A stretch of DNA of 48,922 nucleotides from an uncultured Bacteroidales bacterium (GTDB taxonomy: Bacteria > Bacteroidota > Bacteroidia > Bacteroidales > FEN-979), in the NCBI GenBank assembly GCA_903845055.1, contig CAIMWF010000019.1:1-48922 (forward strand), given 5' to 3'. The notes under the pieces were generated by a model. The model did no database searches. It was not told the origin of the DNA and was given only the letters and a program-made list of their open reading frames with translations. Below, in pieces: positions 9,776-17,585 of the stretch (its first letter is position 1; each line of letters starts with the position of its first letter). A program made the position numbers and the translations under genes.

Positions 9776-10412
9776 GAACTGATTTCCACCGCATCAGCGA
9801 CCAGGTGGTATCGGTGTCCGTCCCGGTTTTTTGCAGGCGGACCAAGCCGACGCCCTTTGCCCAGTAAAAATCGAACACGACATAATAGCCGGGCCAGGTA
9901 TTCCGCGTATGCAGAACATCCGGGAATGGGTGTTTGTTGATGATGAGGGTGTCCCACCGTTCAATGAATTTGTAGGTGGAGTAGGAGTTGGAGGTATCTC
10001 CGTGGCCGGGGTTGAGGATGGTGTTGTTATTGAGTGCCAGCACGGAAACATAGAAGCCAGCCATGTTCAGCAGGAGGGTGGCGTTGCCCTGGAGGCCGCC
10101 CTTGATATCATACCCTGTTACCTGGTTGCCCCGGGTATAGAACCAAATATAGGTCTCATCCAGGGGAACGTTGGTATAGTTAGCCTGCCAGGTATAGGGT
10201 CCGTGCTTGTATGCCGTGCAGTCGGCGATCCCGGTCTTTTCATTTTTATAAACCCAGTAGGATCCGGGCTGAAACAGGCTCCACTCCTTGAAGTCGTCGG
10301 GAATGTTGAGTACCCGCCGGGGGCCCTGGTCCGTGTTTGAAGATTTGTGGCACCCCCACAGGGAGGCGAGGATGGCGCAGGCGAGGAGCAGAAATACTGT
10401 TTTTCTCATCAT
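9771..10412 (-). CDS. Lipoprotein of unknown function, paralogue A
   Basis: A 213-residue predicted lipoprotein. The N-terminus (MMRKTVFLLLACAILASLWGC) has a lipobox with the acylated Cys at position 21, followed by HKSSN. The body has a PGSYWVYKNEKTG motif near residue 50 and ends DTTWSLMRWKSVQ. The neighbouring upstream gene has the same two motifs (PGSYWIYLNEKTG and DTTWSLLRWKVIQ), so the pair arose by duplication. The two are 6 bases apart and surely co-transcribed. The PGSYWVY motif is common in uncharacterised Bacteroidota lipoproteins. Envelope location is well supported; function is unknown. Confidence 0.82.
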   Translation of the reverse strand: MMRKTVFLLLACAILASLWGCHKSSNTDQGPRRVLNIPDDFKEWSLFQPGSYWVYKNEKTGIADCTAYKHGPYTWQANYTNVPLDETYIWFYTRGNQVTGYDIKGGLQGNATLLLNMAGFYVSVLALNNNTILNPGHGDTSNSYSTYKFIERWDTLIINKHPFPDVLHTRNTWPGYYVVFDFYWAKGVGLVRLQKTGTDTDTTWSLMRWKSVQ

Positions 10413-10418
10413 ACCCTG

Positions 10419-11081
10419 TTATTGAATGACTTTCCAGCGCAGCAGCGACCAGGTCGTATCCTTTGATTCCCGATAGGTCCTGTAAAGGACAATCCCCGTA
10501 TTCTTCACCAGGTGGGCTTCCGTTACGAGGGAATCGCCGGTATAGTTCAGCCATTCATGGCGGAGGTCGTAAACATTGGTAAAGGTATTTCCATGGATGG
10601 TCTCCGACGGATAAACAGTCTTGACCCCCAGGTTGTATATTTGATGTACCTCAAAGTAATGCCTGAATGAAGGGTTCAGCATCATCTGGTTGGAAAAACC
10701 AATGGCGTCAAAATATCTCACGCAGGGGCTGATCTCCATCAATGATTCGTCGGATCCCTGCCCGTTGACGGTGATGGCGTTGAATAATTTACCGGAAAGA
10801 TCCATCATTATATACTCACGGTGAATCACCGGGTCGGAAGAGCCGTTGCCGCCCTCGTAGGACATCTGACGGCTGATGGCATATACCCAGGTGCAATCCT
10901 GTGCCCCCGTTTTTTCATTGAGGTAGATCCAGTAGGAACCGGGCTTGTAGATGGACCATGGTTTGAAGGTCTCCTGGATGTAATAGGACTGCTCACTTTC
11001 CTTGGTGCAACCGTTCAGGCAAAGGGCCGCTGTAAGCCCTGTGAGCAGGAGGATGGAGATGGCTCGGAATTTCTTTACCAT
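10419..11081 (-). CDS. Lipoprotein of unknown function, paralogue B
   Basis: A 220-residue predicted lipoprotein with signal sequence and lipobox (ILLLTGLTAALCLNGC, then TKES). It is the first gene of the tandem pair and shares the PGSYWIYLNEKTG and DTTWSLLRWKVIQ motifs with paralogue A, while the central parts have diverged strongly. The start is the ATG at 11079-11081. A perfect 10-bp inverted repeat (11126-11159) lies upstream and may control the pair. I do not recognise the family or a catalytic motif. Confidence 0.82.
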   Translation of the reverse strand: MVKKFRAISILLLTGLTAALCLNGCTKESEQSYYIQETFKPWSIYKPGSYWIYLNEKTGAQDCTWVYAISRQMSYEGGNGSSDPVIHREYIMMDLSGKLFNAITVNGQGSDESLMEISPCVRYFDAIGFSNQMMLNPSFRHYFEVHQIYNLGVKTVYPSETIHGNTFTNVYDLRHEWLNYTGDSLVTEAHLVKNTGIVLYRTYRESKDTTWSLLRWKVIQ

Positions 11082-11125
11082 TTGTCCCTGAATTTCTGTT
11101 TAGCATGACATTGCCTGCAGCCGCA

Positions 11126-11159
11126 TTGTTAACACCTGCTGCAGGGCCCGTGTTAACAA
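11126..11159. repeat. 10-bp inverted repeat upstream of the lipoprotein pair
   Basis: TTGTTAACAC and GTGTTAACAA are perfect inverted copies separated by 14 bases (which include CTGCTGCAG). The repeat is 45 bases before the lipoprotein ATG. Each arm contains GTTAAC. It could be an operator or a 5'-leader hairpin. Confidence 0.6.
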
Positions 11160-11252
11160 AAATAATCAAATTATGGATTCGAAAGCAAATGGATTTTTTT
11201 TTAATCCTGAATTTCAACAGTCCCGGGGATCCGGCAGGCTGAATACATGGGC

Positions 11253-11272
11253 TGCCGGCCCCTTTGCCGGCA
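11253..11272 (-). terminator. Hairpin downstream of the DJ-1/PfpI gene
   Basis: TGCCGGC and GCCGGCA pair around a 6-base loop, 17 bases beyond the stop codon of the minus-strand PfpI-like gene. There is no clear U-run on that strand, so confidence is moderate. Confidence 0.4.
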
Positions 11273-11288
11273 ACGAATCACCCGGCTT

Positions 11289-11972
11289 TTATTTTGCTTT
11301 CATGGCAACAAGGAGCTGCGTTGCCGCTGCTTCGGAGGATGCGGGATTCTGCCCGGTGATCAGCAGCCCGTCGCTCTTAATATAGGAACCCCAGTCATCT
11401 CCTTTGCTGTAATGTGCGCCCAGTTTCTTCAGTTCGTCTTCCAGTAAAAAGGGCACCACTTTGGTTAACCCTACGGCCTCTTCCTCGGTGTTGGAAAAGC
11501 CCGTCACCTCTTTGCCTTTGACCAGGGGCTCCCCATCCGCCGCCCTGACCTTAACCAATGCGGCCGGGGCATGGCATACGAAAGCCATGGGTTTGCACTG
11601 CCTGTTGAATTCCCCGATTAAATGAATGGAATCCGGATCATTTGCAAGGTCCCACAAAGGGCCATGACCGCCGGGATAAAACACCGCATCATAGTCATCC
11701 GCGCTGACGTCGTTGAGGATGATGCTTTGCGCAACTTTTTCAATGGCGGCAAAATCGCTGTAAAATCGTTTGGTTGCAGGCGTTTGAGCGCCGGCGGCTT
11801 CACTTTTTGGATCGACAGGCGGCTGGCCCCCCTGCGGGGAGGCAATGGTGATTTCGGCGCCGGCATCTGCCAGCACATAATAGGGTGCCGCAAACTCTTC
11901 AATCCAGAACCCGGTATTTTCGCCGGTGTCGCCCAGGGCACCATGCGAGGTTAATACGATCAGTACTTTCAT
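11289..11972 (-). CDS. DJ-1/PfpI family protein, Hsp31-like (type 1 glutamine amidotransferase-like)
   Basis: A 227-residue cytoplasmic protein with no signal peptide. The DJ-1/PfpI fold is clear: an N-terminal MKVLIVLTSHG strand, the FYPGGHGPLWDL loop near residues 98-108, and the nucleophile elbow AFVCHAPAAL with Cys133 followed by His134. The N-terminal GENTGFWIEEF segment contains the Glu that polarises the Cys in Hsp31-type members. Length and motifs match the Hsp31/glyoxalase III-like branch, which detoxifies methylglyoxal or acts as a holding chaperone. The exact substrate cannot be told from the sequence. It is a single gene whose promoter should lie in the 509-base gap upstream. Confidence 0.9.
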   Translation of the reverse strand: MKVLIVLTSHGALGDTGENTGFWIEEFAAPYYVLADAGAEITIASPQGGQPPVDPKSEAAGAQTPATKRFYSDFAAIEKVAQSIILNDVSADDYDAVFYPGGHGPLWDLANDPDSIHLIGEFNRQCKPMAFVCHAPAALVKVRAADGEPLVKGKEVTGFSNTEEEAVGLTKVVPFLLEDELKKLGAHYSKGDDWGSYIKSDGLLITGQNPASSEAAATQLLVAMKAK

Positions 11973-12481
11973 TTTTGATTTTATTAGGTATTATTTAACA
12001 ACATGCTTTTCACCAGGTGGTCTATTTTCGAAAACCCGGGGGCCTTAAATTGCCCGTTGACTTTCCTCAAGGGCTATGTCTTCCAGGACGTATATCCAGT
12101 TCAATGCCTTATTCCCGGTTGATTCTTCCATGTCTGACATGATTATTAAAAATTTACCCCTTGCTTCGCATGAAGTATTCAAAACAGTTTCCGGGGAACA
12201 AAAGTCGACCATCAGACCCCTCAACATGTTATATAACAATTGAAAAAAGTTGCATGATTCACACATGTTATTTTAAACATGGTTGCATACACAAACATTC
12301 AACTGCCTTGTGGATTATTTCACACCCGGAGTCGCCGGCATCACATGGCATACCGGTGCCGGCAACCTGCAACAGTGTGAATTTTGCAACTCTTTCAACG
12401 AATTGTGTAATACAACCCGCCGCGAACGGTTGAACCTTTGCAACGATGTAACAATTCTGTTGCAGCAGAAACTAATTCAAA
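11973..12481. other. Intergenic region between divergent pfpI-like and BON genes
   Basis: This 509-base spacer must hold the promoters of both divergent genes. No exact TTG-N20-TAnnTTTG pair was found. There is a 6-bp inverted repeat CATGTT-attttA-AACATG at 12264-12281, a GTTATATAAC palindrome near 12228, and several TTGCAAC/GTTGC words between 12360 and 12465. A minus-strand frame at 12045-12266 lacks protein-like features and is not called. Confidence 0.5.
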
Positions 12482-13153
12482 ATGAAAAACAATTCAGAAT
12501 TACAGTCCGACGTTCAAAACGCCATCAAATGGGAACCGCTGTTAAACGCAGCCGAAATCGGTGTAACCGCAAAAGACGGGGTTGTCTCCCTAACAGGGGT
12601 TGTCGACAGCTACGCAAAGAAACTGGAGGCTGAAAATGCCGCAAAAAAGGTAACCGGTGTAAAGGCCCTCGTGGAAAAAATCGAGGTTAAATTCCCGGAT
12701 TCATGGTCCAAAACCAATGTGGAAATTGCAAACGAAGTTTTAACCGCTTTGAAATCAAGCTGGTCAGTCCCCAGGGACAAGGTCACCGTGAAAGTTGAAA
12801 ACGGATGGGTTACCCTCGAGGGCGAACTCCCCTGGAATTTTCAGAAAGACGCCGCTAAAAGAGCTGTGGTATACCTGACCGGTGTTACCGGTGTGTCAAA
12901 CAACATTAAAATAAAATCGGAGACCCATAACCAGATCGAGAAGAGGGATGTTGAAAACGCCCTGGCCCTCAACTGGTCGATGGACGACAGCGACATCCGG
13001 GTGGCTGTTGCCGGAACCACGGTGACCCTGACGGGGAATGTCCGTTCCTGGTATCAGAAGGATGAAGCCGGTCGTATCGCATGGAAAACCCCTGGTATCT
13101 GGTTTGTTGAAAATGACCTGGCCGTCGATTATTATTATGAAGATGAAGATTAA
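12482..13153 (+). CDS. Triple BON-domain protein (OsmY-like), cytoplasmic
   Basis: A 223-residue protein made of three consecutive BON domains: about 5-72, 78-146 and 152-218. Each has the strand pattern of the family (VTAKDGVVSLTGVV, VKVENGWVTLEGEL, VAVAGTTVTLTGNV). BON domains bind phospholipid or other hydrophobic ligands and occur in osmotic-stress proteins such as OsmY. Unlike OsmY there is no signal peptide, so a cytoplasmic or membrane-peripheral location is expected. The protein ends in an acidic YYYEDED tail and a TAA stop. The same frame then continues with a SHOCT-like segment (13154-13252), so the protein may once have been, or may sometimes be, longer. A stress role is inferred from the family. 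Confidence 0.9.
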   Translation: MKNNSELQSDVQNAIKWEPLLNAAEIGVTAKDGVVSLTGVVDSYAKKLEAENAAKKVTGVKALVEKIEVKFPDSWSKTNVEIANEVLTALKSSWSVPRDKVTVKVENGWVTLEGELPWNFQKDAAKRAVVYLTGVTGVSNNIKIKSETHNQIEKRDVENALALNWSMDDSDIRVAVAGTTVTLTGNVRSWYQKDEAGRIAWKTPGIWFVENDLAVDYYYEDED

Positions 13154-13252
13154 AGGAAAGAGGCTCCCCTTGAAATCCTGAGGAGAGGTTTTGCATCCGG
13201 GCAGATTACCCTGGAGGAGTACCATGTAAAGAAAAAACTACTGGAGGGCTGA
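13154..13252 (+). pseudogene. SHOCT-like C-terminal segment in frame after the BON gene stop
   Basis: The 32 codons after the BON stop (TAA at 13151-13153) stay in the same frame and end at TGA 13250-13252. They read EILRRGFASGQITLEEY followed by a Lys-rich end. This matches the SHOCT consensus: a hydrophobic-Leu start, R/K-x-x-x-A-x-G-x-I-T/S-x-E-E-Y, then a Leu end. There is no ATG, GTG or TTG in this frame before the motif. It is therefore either the separated end of a BON-BON-BON-SHOCT protein (one base change in the TAA would join them) or is reached by stop readthrough. Confidence 0.6.
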
Positions 13253-13255
13253 TCG

Positions 13256-13777
13256 CTATTGGATCCGGTTGATACATTTGTAGAAACGGGCGCGGTAGCC
13301 CTCCTGCGCCAGGCGGCTGATGGTGACGCTGTGCACCTTTCCCGACGAGGCGTGGATGAAACGTGAATTCATACCGTCGGCCTCGCAGATGATGCCGACA
13401 TGGCCGATGTGCGACCGGTCCCTGAAACCATAAAAGACAATGACGTCGCCCACCTTGAACTCTTCAGGCTTCAGCGTGGTGCCCAGCGATTTGTATTCCC
13501 GTGAACTGCGGGGCAGGATGATGTTGAAGTGGCGGAAAATATAGCTGACAAACCCGGAACAGTCGAACCCTTTTTTAGGATCGGCTCCTGCCCTGCGGTA
13601 AGGCGTACCCACGAATTGCTTTGCAAAAGCGATCAGTTCGCCCCGGTCGATCCCTGTGGAGGCATTCTCCGTGCATCCGGATATCGCAGCAGTGGCCCAA
13701 TCCTGCGAGTGCCCGGCAAAGGGCAACAGGAGGAACAACAGGGGGAGAAACGCGGAAACCGGTTTTATTTTCAGCAC
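13256..13777 (-). CDS. NlpC/P60 family cell-wall endopeptidase
   Basis: A 173-residue exported peptidase. The signal peptide (FLPLLFLLLPFAGHS) ends near residue 24 and is not a lipobox. The catalytic domain shows Cys73 in FDCSGFV, His126 in HIGHVGI and a third polar residue His142 in FIHASS. This is the NlpC/P60 triad that cuts the D-Glu to diamino-acid bond in peptidoglycan stem peptides. No SH3 or LysM domain is attached, so it is a minimal secreted form. The gene is convergent with the BON/SHOCT frame, with only 3 bases between the stop codons. Confidence 0.92.
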   Translation of the reverse strand: MLKIKPVSAFLPLLFLLLPFAGHSQDWATAAISGCTENASTGIDRGELIAFAKQFVGTPYRRAGADPKKGFDCSGFVSYIFRHFNIILPRSSREYKSLGTTLKPEEFKVGDVIVFYGFRDRSHIGHVGIICEADGMNSRFIHASSGKVHSVTISRLAQEGYRARFYKCINRIQ

Positions 13778-13960
13778 AGGCAGATGGATATATCAGGCAA
13801 AGGTACGAAAAAGATTGTATCTTTATGGTCAGACCGCCAATGCATGGCGGCCGGGTTCCTGCACCGGGGTGTTAAAACACGGCCCCGGCAAAAGATTCCT
13901 TCTTCAAACGGACATTTCCGGATTTATTGCGCATTCACCCATCACCTCAACTGCTGACTC

Positions 13961-14710
13961 ATGGTAAAAAAATTATTCGTTCTTTCCGGGGGTGGCTGCC
14001 GCGGATTCGCCCACCTGGGCGCTGTGAAAGCCTTGCAGGAGCATGATATCGTTCCCTCCATGATTTCGGGTACCAGTGCCGGGGCCATTGCCGGCGTATT
14101 TCTCGCCAGCGGATTTTCACCGGATGAGGTCAGGGAGATCTTCAACGACAAGCTGAAGATCAGCATGCTTTCGTGGAACGGGTTTAAACTGGGACTTGTC
14201 TCCATGAAAAACATCCGGCTGTTCCTGGAGAAGAACATGCGGTACAAAACGTTTGAGGAACTGCCGGTGCCCTTTTATGTGACGGCCACCAATTTTAAGG
14301 ATGGCAGCCAGCAAATTTTCAACACCGGCAACCTGGCCGATACCATCATCGCCTCGAGTTCCATCCCGGTTCTGTTTCCCCCGGTGGTCATCCGCGACAT
14401 TCCTTACGTCGACGGCGGGATATCCAACAATCTGCCCATTGAGCCCTTCGGCGATAAAAAGGATGAGATCGTCAGCATTTATGTCAACCCGGTGAAGCCG
14501 TTCAGTCCTGAGGCCAGTGTTTTCGAGGTGATGGACCGCGCCATCCACCTTGGTTTCCGCGAAAAGGTCAGCAAGTCGGCCAAAGGTTGTCACCTGTATA
14601 TTGAACCCGGGGAGCTGAGCGGGTACGGGCTGTTCGACATTCACAAAATTCCCGAGATCTTTGATATCGGCTATAATTATACCAACGCGCTGCTGGACAA
14701 AAAATCCTGA
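13961..14710 (+). CDS. Patatin-like phospholipase (RssA/NTE-type)
   Basis: A 249-residue patatin-family hydrolase without a signal peptide. It shows the glycine-rich oxyanion hole SGGGCRGFAHLG (residues 9-20), the nucleophile elbow GTSAG (Ser39) and the DGG motif (Asp151 in YVDGGISNN), which together form the Ser-Asp dyad. The length fits the short bacterial RssA-like patatins that act as acyl-ester hydrolases on membrane lipids. It stands alone on the plus strand. A TATCTTTA word about 140 bases upstream is a poor promoter match. The exact lipid substrate cannot be told. Confidence 0.92.
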   Translation: MVKKLFVLSGGGCRGFAHLGAVKALQEHDIVPSMISGTSAGAIAGVFLASGFSPDEVREIFNDKLKISMLSWNGFKLGLVSMKNIRLFLEKNMRYKTFEELPVPFYVTATNFKDGSQQIFNTGNLADTIIASSSIPVLFPPVVIRDIPYVDGGISNNLPIEPFGDKKDEIVSIYVNPVKPFSPEASVFEVMDRAIHLGFREKVSKSAKGCHLYIEPGELSGYGLFDIHKIPEIFDIGYNYTNALLDKKS

Positions 14711-14723
14711 TCCTTAAGGGATT

Positions 14724-14795
14724 AAAAATTACGAATTACTAATTACTATTTCCAGGATTGCCGGCCTGTTCCTTATTGCCTAATGCCTAATGCCT
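14724..14795. repeat. Heptamer tandems AATTACT and ATGCCTA
   Basis: Positions 14724-14748 contain three to four AATTACT/AATTACG units. Positions 14774-14795 contain TTGCCTA/ATGCCTA units. Both follow the patatin gene and lie in a 127-base convergent spacer. Confidence 0.75.
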
Positions 14796-14837
14796 GCTGT
14801 CTATTACCCACAGCGTCATGAATTTCAAAAAAGGGCA

Positions 14838-15620
14838 TCAGTCCCGGATCATGGCCGGCCTGTTCCTGTAAATGAACAATGCCCCGGTTGAGAAAAGCAG
14901 GAGCCCGAAGAGGATCAGGCCCCACTGGGACAGCGTGGGCGCGGTTTCCGCGGCGGCGGTGGTAAAGGTAATATCGGCGCCATTCGTTGTTCCGTTTGAG
15001 CTGGTTCCGTTGCAGCGGAAATGGTACGTTGTATTTGGGTTAAGGCCTGTTATATGCGTATTTACCGGCGGGGTTGCCGATCCTGCCAGCGGGTTGGGGG
15101 TCCCGGGAACGGTGGTTCCGTAGGCTTCCGTCAGTCCGTAATCAAAGGTAACCGTTGTGGGTGCTCCGTTTGTGCATACGGTGCCATTCAGCAGCGCACA
15201 GCTGCAGGTAATTCCGGTTGCGGCTAATGTTGTGACAATAGGCGACATACTGGCAGTAATGAAGGAAAGGTCGTCACCATGGATGGTTCCGTTTGTGTTC
15301 GCCCCGTTGCATCGGAAATGGTAGATGGTGTTGGGCAGAAGACCTGTAATATTTGCAACTGTATAAGTGTTCGTGTTTCCCATAACTGTTTCCGGGATCC
15401 CGGCCAGGGTCGTCCCATAGGCTGTGGTCAGTCCAAAATCAAAAGTAACCGTTGTGGTTGTTCCGTTTGCATTCACCGTGCCATTCAGGATCGCGCAGCT
15501 GCCTGTGACTGAGGTTGCTGCCAGTGTTGTGACACCAGGTCCGCCAACCGACATTCCTTCGTTGAAAGATAACAGCAACACGGTTGTCATCATCCACAAG
15601 ATTCTGATCATTGTTTTCAT
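14838..15620 (-). CDS. Secreted two-repeat FnIII-like protein with IPTL-CTERM-like anchor
   Basis: A 260-residue exported protein. The signal segment is at residues 5-24. Two related units of about 90-95 residues (about 30-125 and 126-222) share VTTLAATxxTxSCAxLNGTV, a FDxGLTxAYGTT core and NTIYHFRCNG / NTTYHFRCNG, with FnIII-like strand spacing. The C-terminus has APTLSQWGLILFGLLLF, then more hydrophobic residues and an arginine-containing tail (IYRNRPAMIRD). That order of PTLS-x-WG motif, membrane span and basic tail fits the IPTL-CTERM anchor, which elsewhere is handled by exosortase-type enzymes. It is not a T9SS domain. Whether this genome has a matching sorting enzyme cannot be seen here. 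Surface anchoring is an inference; no catalytic motif is present. Confidence 0.82.
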   Translation of the reverse strand: MKTMIRILWMMTTVLLLSFNEGMSVGGPGVTTLAATSVTGSCAILNGTVNANGTTTTVTFDFGLTTAYGTTLAGIPETVMGNTNTYTVANITGLLPNTIYHFRCNGANTNGTIHGDDLSFITASMSPIVTTLAATGITCSCALLNGTVCTNGAPTTVTFDYGLTEAYGTTVPGTPNPLAGSATPPVNTHITGLNPNTTYHFRCNGTSSNGTTNGADITFTTAAAETAPTLSQWGLILFGLLLFSTGALFIYRNRPAMIRD

Positions 15621-15722
15621 TATCGGGCTTTTTGGTTAATGATCGGTTTTGTATATGGAAAAGATAGGTATTGCACAATTCATTATTTCGTAAAAGTAGC
15701 GTAAAAACGAAGGAGAGTCAAT

Positions 15723-15756
15723 AGGTATTAATACCTGTAATTAAGGAGGTTACAGG
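15723..15756. promoter_or_regulatory. Two overlapping palindromes, possible operator
   Basis: AGGTATTAATACCT (15723-15736) is a perfect 14-bp palindrome. It overlaps the left arm of a second inverted repeat, CCTGTAA...TTACAGG (15734-15756). The pair lies about 100 bases upstream of the IPTL-like gene and has no T-run. Operator function is an inference. Confidence 0.45.
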
Positions 15757-15886
15757 CGAATAAACACGGGTCCGGGCAATTATAATCCGGTCATAAATTC
15801 CATTCGGGCTGGCGTGGCACATCCTTTTTACCGGTGATCGCCCTCCTGTTGCACGACGAACTTGAAATTTTTAATCAAATCTCTTC

Positions 15887-15917
15887 TTGGTTCGGTGGTG
15901 ATATTCAGGTATATTTG
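15887..15917 (+). promoter_or_regulatory. Bacteroidota promoter for the propeller gene
   Basis: A TTG at 15887-15889 and TATATTTG at 15910-15917 are separated by exactly 20 bases, matching the -33/-7 pattern of the Bacteroidota primary sigma factor. The expected leader is about 100 bases. Confidence 0.65.
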
Positions 15918-16023
15918 TGTGAATGAAACATCACCCTTGATGGAATTGAAATTTGCTGAAATTATTTCTTTCATCAAAAACCTCTTCTCGTGAATTCTTA
16001 GCGACCGATGAAAAAATCGCACC

Positions 16024-17391
16024 ATGAAAAAGCTGATGTACATTTTAATCTTGCTAATACCCATTTCTGCATTTAGCCAGGAGAGCCGGTATCATTCATC
16101 ACCCTCTGCGAAAGCATGGAAATATGCAGGCAATGAAGGTTTTTCATCCCATTTGCCAGGGTATGTGAGCCTCGTATTCAGCCCATCCGGGGAACCTTTC
16201 GTTGCATTTGCGGAACCTTATGTTTCGGTGATGAAATTTAATGGCACAACATGGGTGTATGTCGGATTGCCTTTATTCTCTGGGGCTGTTGCATCATCTG
16301 TTAGTCTGGCCTTCAGCCCTTCTGGTGAACCTTATGTGGCGTTTTCAGATGGTATAACCAGCAATGCTTCAGTCATGAGATTTGACGGAAGCAGTTGGGT
16401 ATATGTCGGTCCGCGGGGTTTCACAACAGGGGGCAGTGCGTATTTAAGCCTGGCATTCAGCCAGGACGGAAAACCCTTTGTAGCTTTTCAGGATGGAGCC
16501 GTATTTGGATTCCCTGCGTCGGTTATGAAATTTAACGGGACAAGTTGGATATATGTTGGAAATGCCGGATTCTCTGCCGCTACCGTTTATTTTACTTCTC
16601 TTGTATTCGACCCTTCCGGAACTCCTTTTGTGGTTTTTCGGGATGATGGTTTTACGGGCAAAGCAGTAGTCATGAAATTTGATGGCAGCAGCTGGGTTTA
16701 TGTCGGCAATCCGGGATTTACTCCGGAATATGTATGGTATACCTCTTTAGCCCTCAGTCAGTCGGGGGAACCTTATGTAGCCTATATGGATGGGAACTCT
16801 TTTCAATCATCCGTGATGAAATTTGATGGTACAGATTGGGTATATGTGGGATCACCCCTTTTTTCACCGGCATCTGCTCTTTATTTAAGCCTCGCGGTCA
16901 ATCCTGCCGGCGAACCATGCGTTGGATTTGAAGACGAGGCAAATGGTTACAAAGCATCTGTCATGAAGTTTGACGGAACCGGCTGGAATTTTGTAGGCGC
17001 TCCCGGTTTCTCGGCAGATACTGCAAAGTATACAAGTCTTGCATTCAGCCCGACGGGCAGTCCTTACGTTGCCTATTCCGACCATTCTGCGCTGCATTCT
17101 GCAGCTTCAGTGCAGAAATATGATTCTGTTTATGTGAACGGCGGGGAATCAGCGCCGAAACCGGGGTGCTTCATTTATCCCAACCCGGCAAATGAACAGG
17201 TAACCATTTCAGTCCGGGACCCCGGAGTGAAATATATTGATCTTTATAACCTGATGGGGGAAAAAGTATATGCCATCCAAACAACTGATATGAAAATAAC
17301 GATGGATGTTCAACTCCTTCCACATGGAATTTACATCGTAGAGGTTGCCACGAACCATTCGACCTTCATGGCCAAATTTTGCTGGGAATAA
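16024..17391 (+). CDS. Secreted beta-propeller-like repeat protein with T9SS domain
   Basis: A 455-residue T9SS cargo. The signal peptide is MKKLMYILILLIPISAFS. About seven repeats of 45-48 residues follow, each with a core SLAFSPSGEPYVAFxD followed by SVMKFDGSSWVYVG and a GF/LFS turn. This is a Bacteroidota propeller-like repeat with unknown ligand. The C-terminus is a type A sorting domain (FIYPNPANEQVTISV, then LPHGIYIVEV), ending unusually in KFCWE. The good promoter at 15887-15917 fits a single-gene transcript. The start ATG at 16024 is followed directly by the signal sequence. A binding or surface role is inferred. Confidence 0.87.
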   Translation: MKKLMYILILLIPISAFSQESRYHSSPSAKAWKYAGNEGFSSHLPGYVSLVFSPSGEPFVAFAEPYVSVMKFNGTTWVYVGLPLFSGAVASSVSLAFSPSGEPYVAFSDGITSNASVMRFDGSSWVYVGPRGFTTGGSAYLSLAFSQDGKPFVAFQDGAVFGFPASVMKFNGTSWIYVGNAGFSAATVYFTSLVFDPSGTPFVVFRDDGFTGKAVVMKFDGSSWVYVGNPGFTPEYVWYTSLALSQSGEPYVAYMDGNSFQSSVMKFDGTDWVYVGSPLFSPASALYLSLAVNPAGEPCVGFEDEANGYKASVMKFDGTGWNFVGAPGFSADTAKYTSLAFSPTGSPYVAYSDHSALHSAASVQKYDSVYVNGGESAPKPGCFIYPNPANEQVTISVRDPGVKYIDLYNLMGEKVYAIQTTDMKITMDVQLLPHGIYIVEVATNHSTFMAKFCWE

Positions 17392-17553
17392 ATTCCATAA
17401 ATGTCAGAATTGCCTGTATCCGGGGTAATCCCGTTGTTCCGGGGCATGAGTGGCAAACGGTTTTCACCCCCGGCAGGTCATTGAAAAATATCTCCAGGCT
17501 TTAATTAATATTCATGGCAGTTTGGCCCGGCATGCACCCGGCCCGGGGAAAAT

Positions 17554-17582
17554 AAAAAAAAAGCACTGGAAACCAGTGCTTT
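17554..17582 (-). terminator. Intrinsic terminator of tRNA-Val
   Basis: On the minus strand AGCACTGG pairs with CCAGTGCT around a 3-base loop, followed by a run of nine T. It begins a few bases after the tRNA 3' end and also faces the propeller gene from the other side. Confidence 0.88.
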
Positions 17583-17585
17583 AAG

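Larger units (their letters stand above)
15621..16023. other. Divergent intergenic region with palindromes and a promoter
   Basis: This 403-base spacer lies between the divergent IPTL-like and propeller genes. It holds two overlapping palindromes and a good promoter, listed separately. A minus-strand frame at 15828-16064 overlaps the start of the propeller gene and shows no protein-like features. Confidence 0.5.

Noticed and set aside
12045-12266. 73-codon minus-strand frame upstream of the PfpI-like gene
   Set aside because: Unusual composition, no clear start signal and no recognisable motif. A short internal form (MSDMEESTG...) cannot be excluded.
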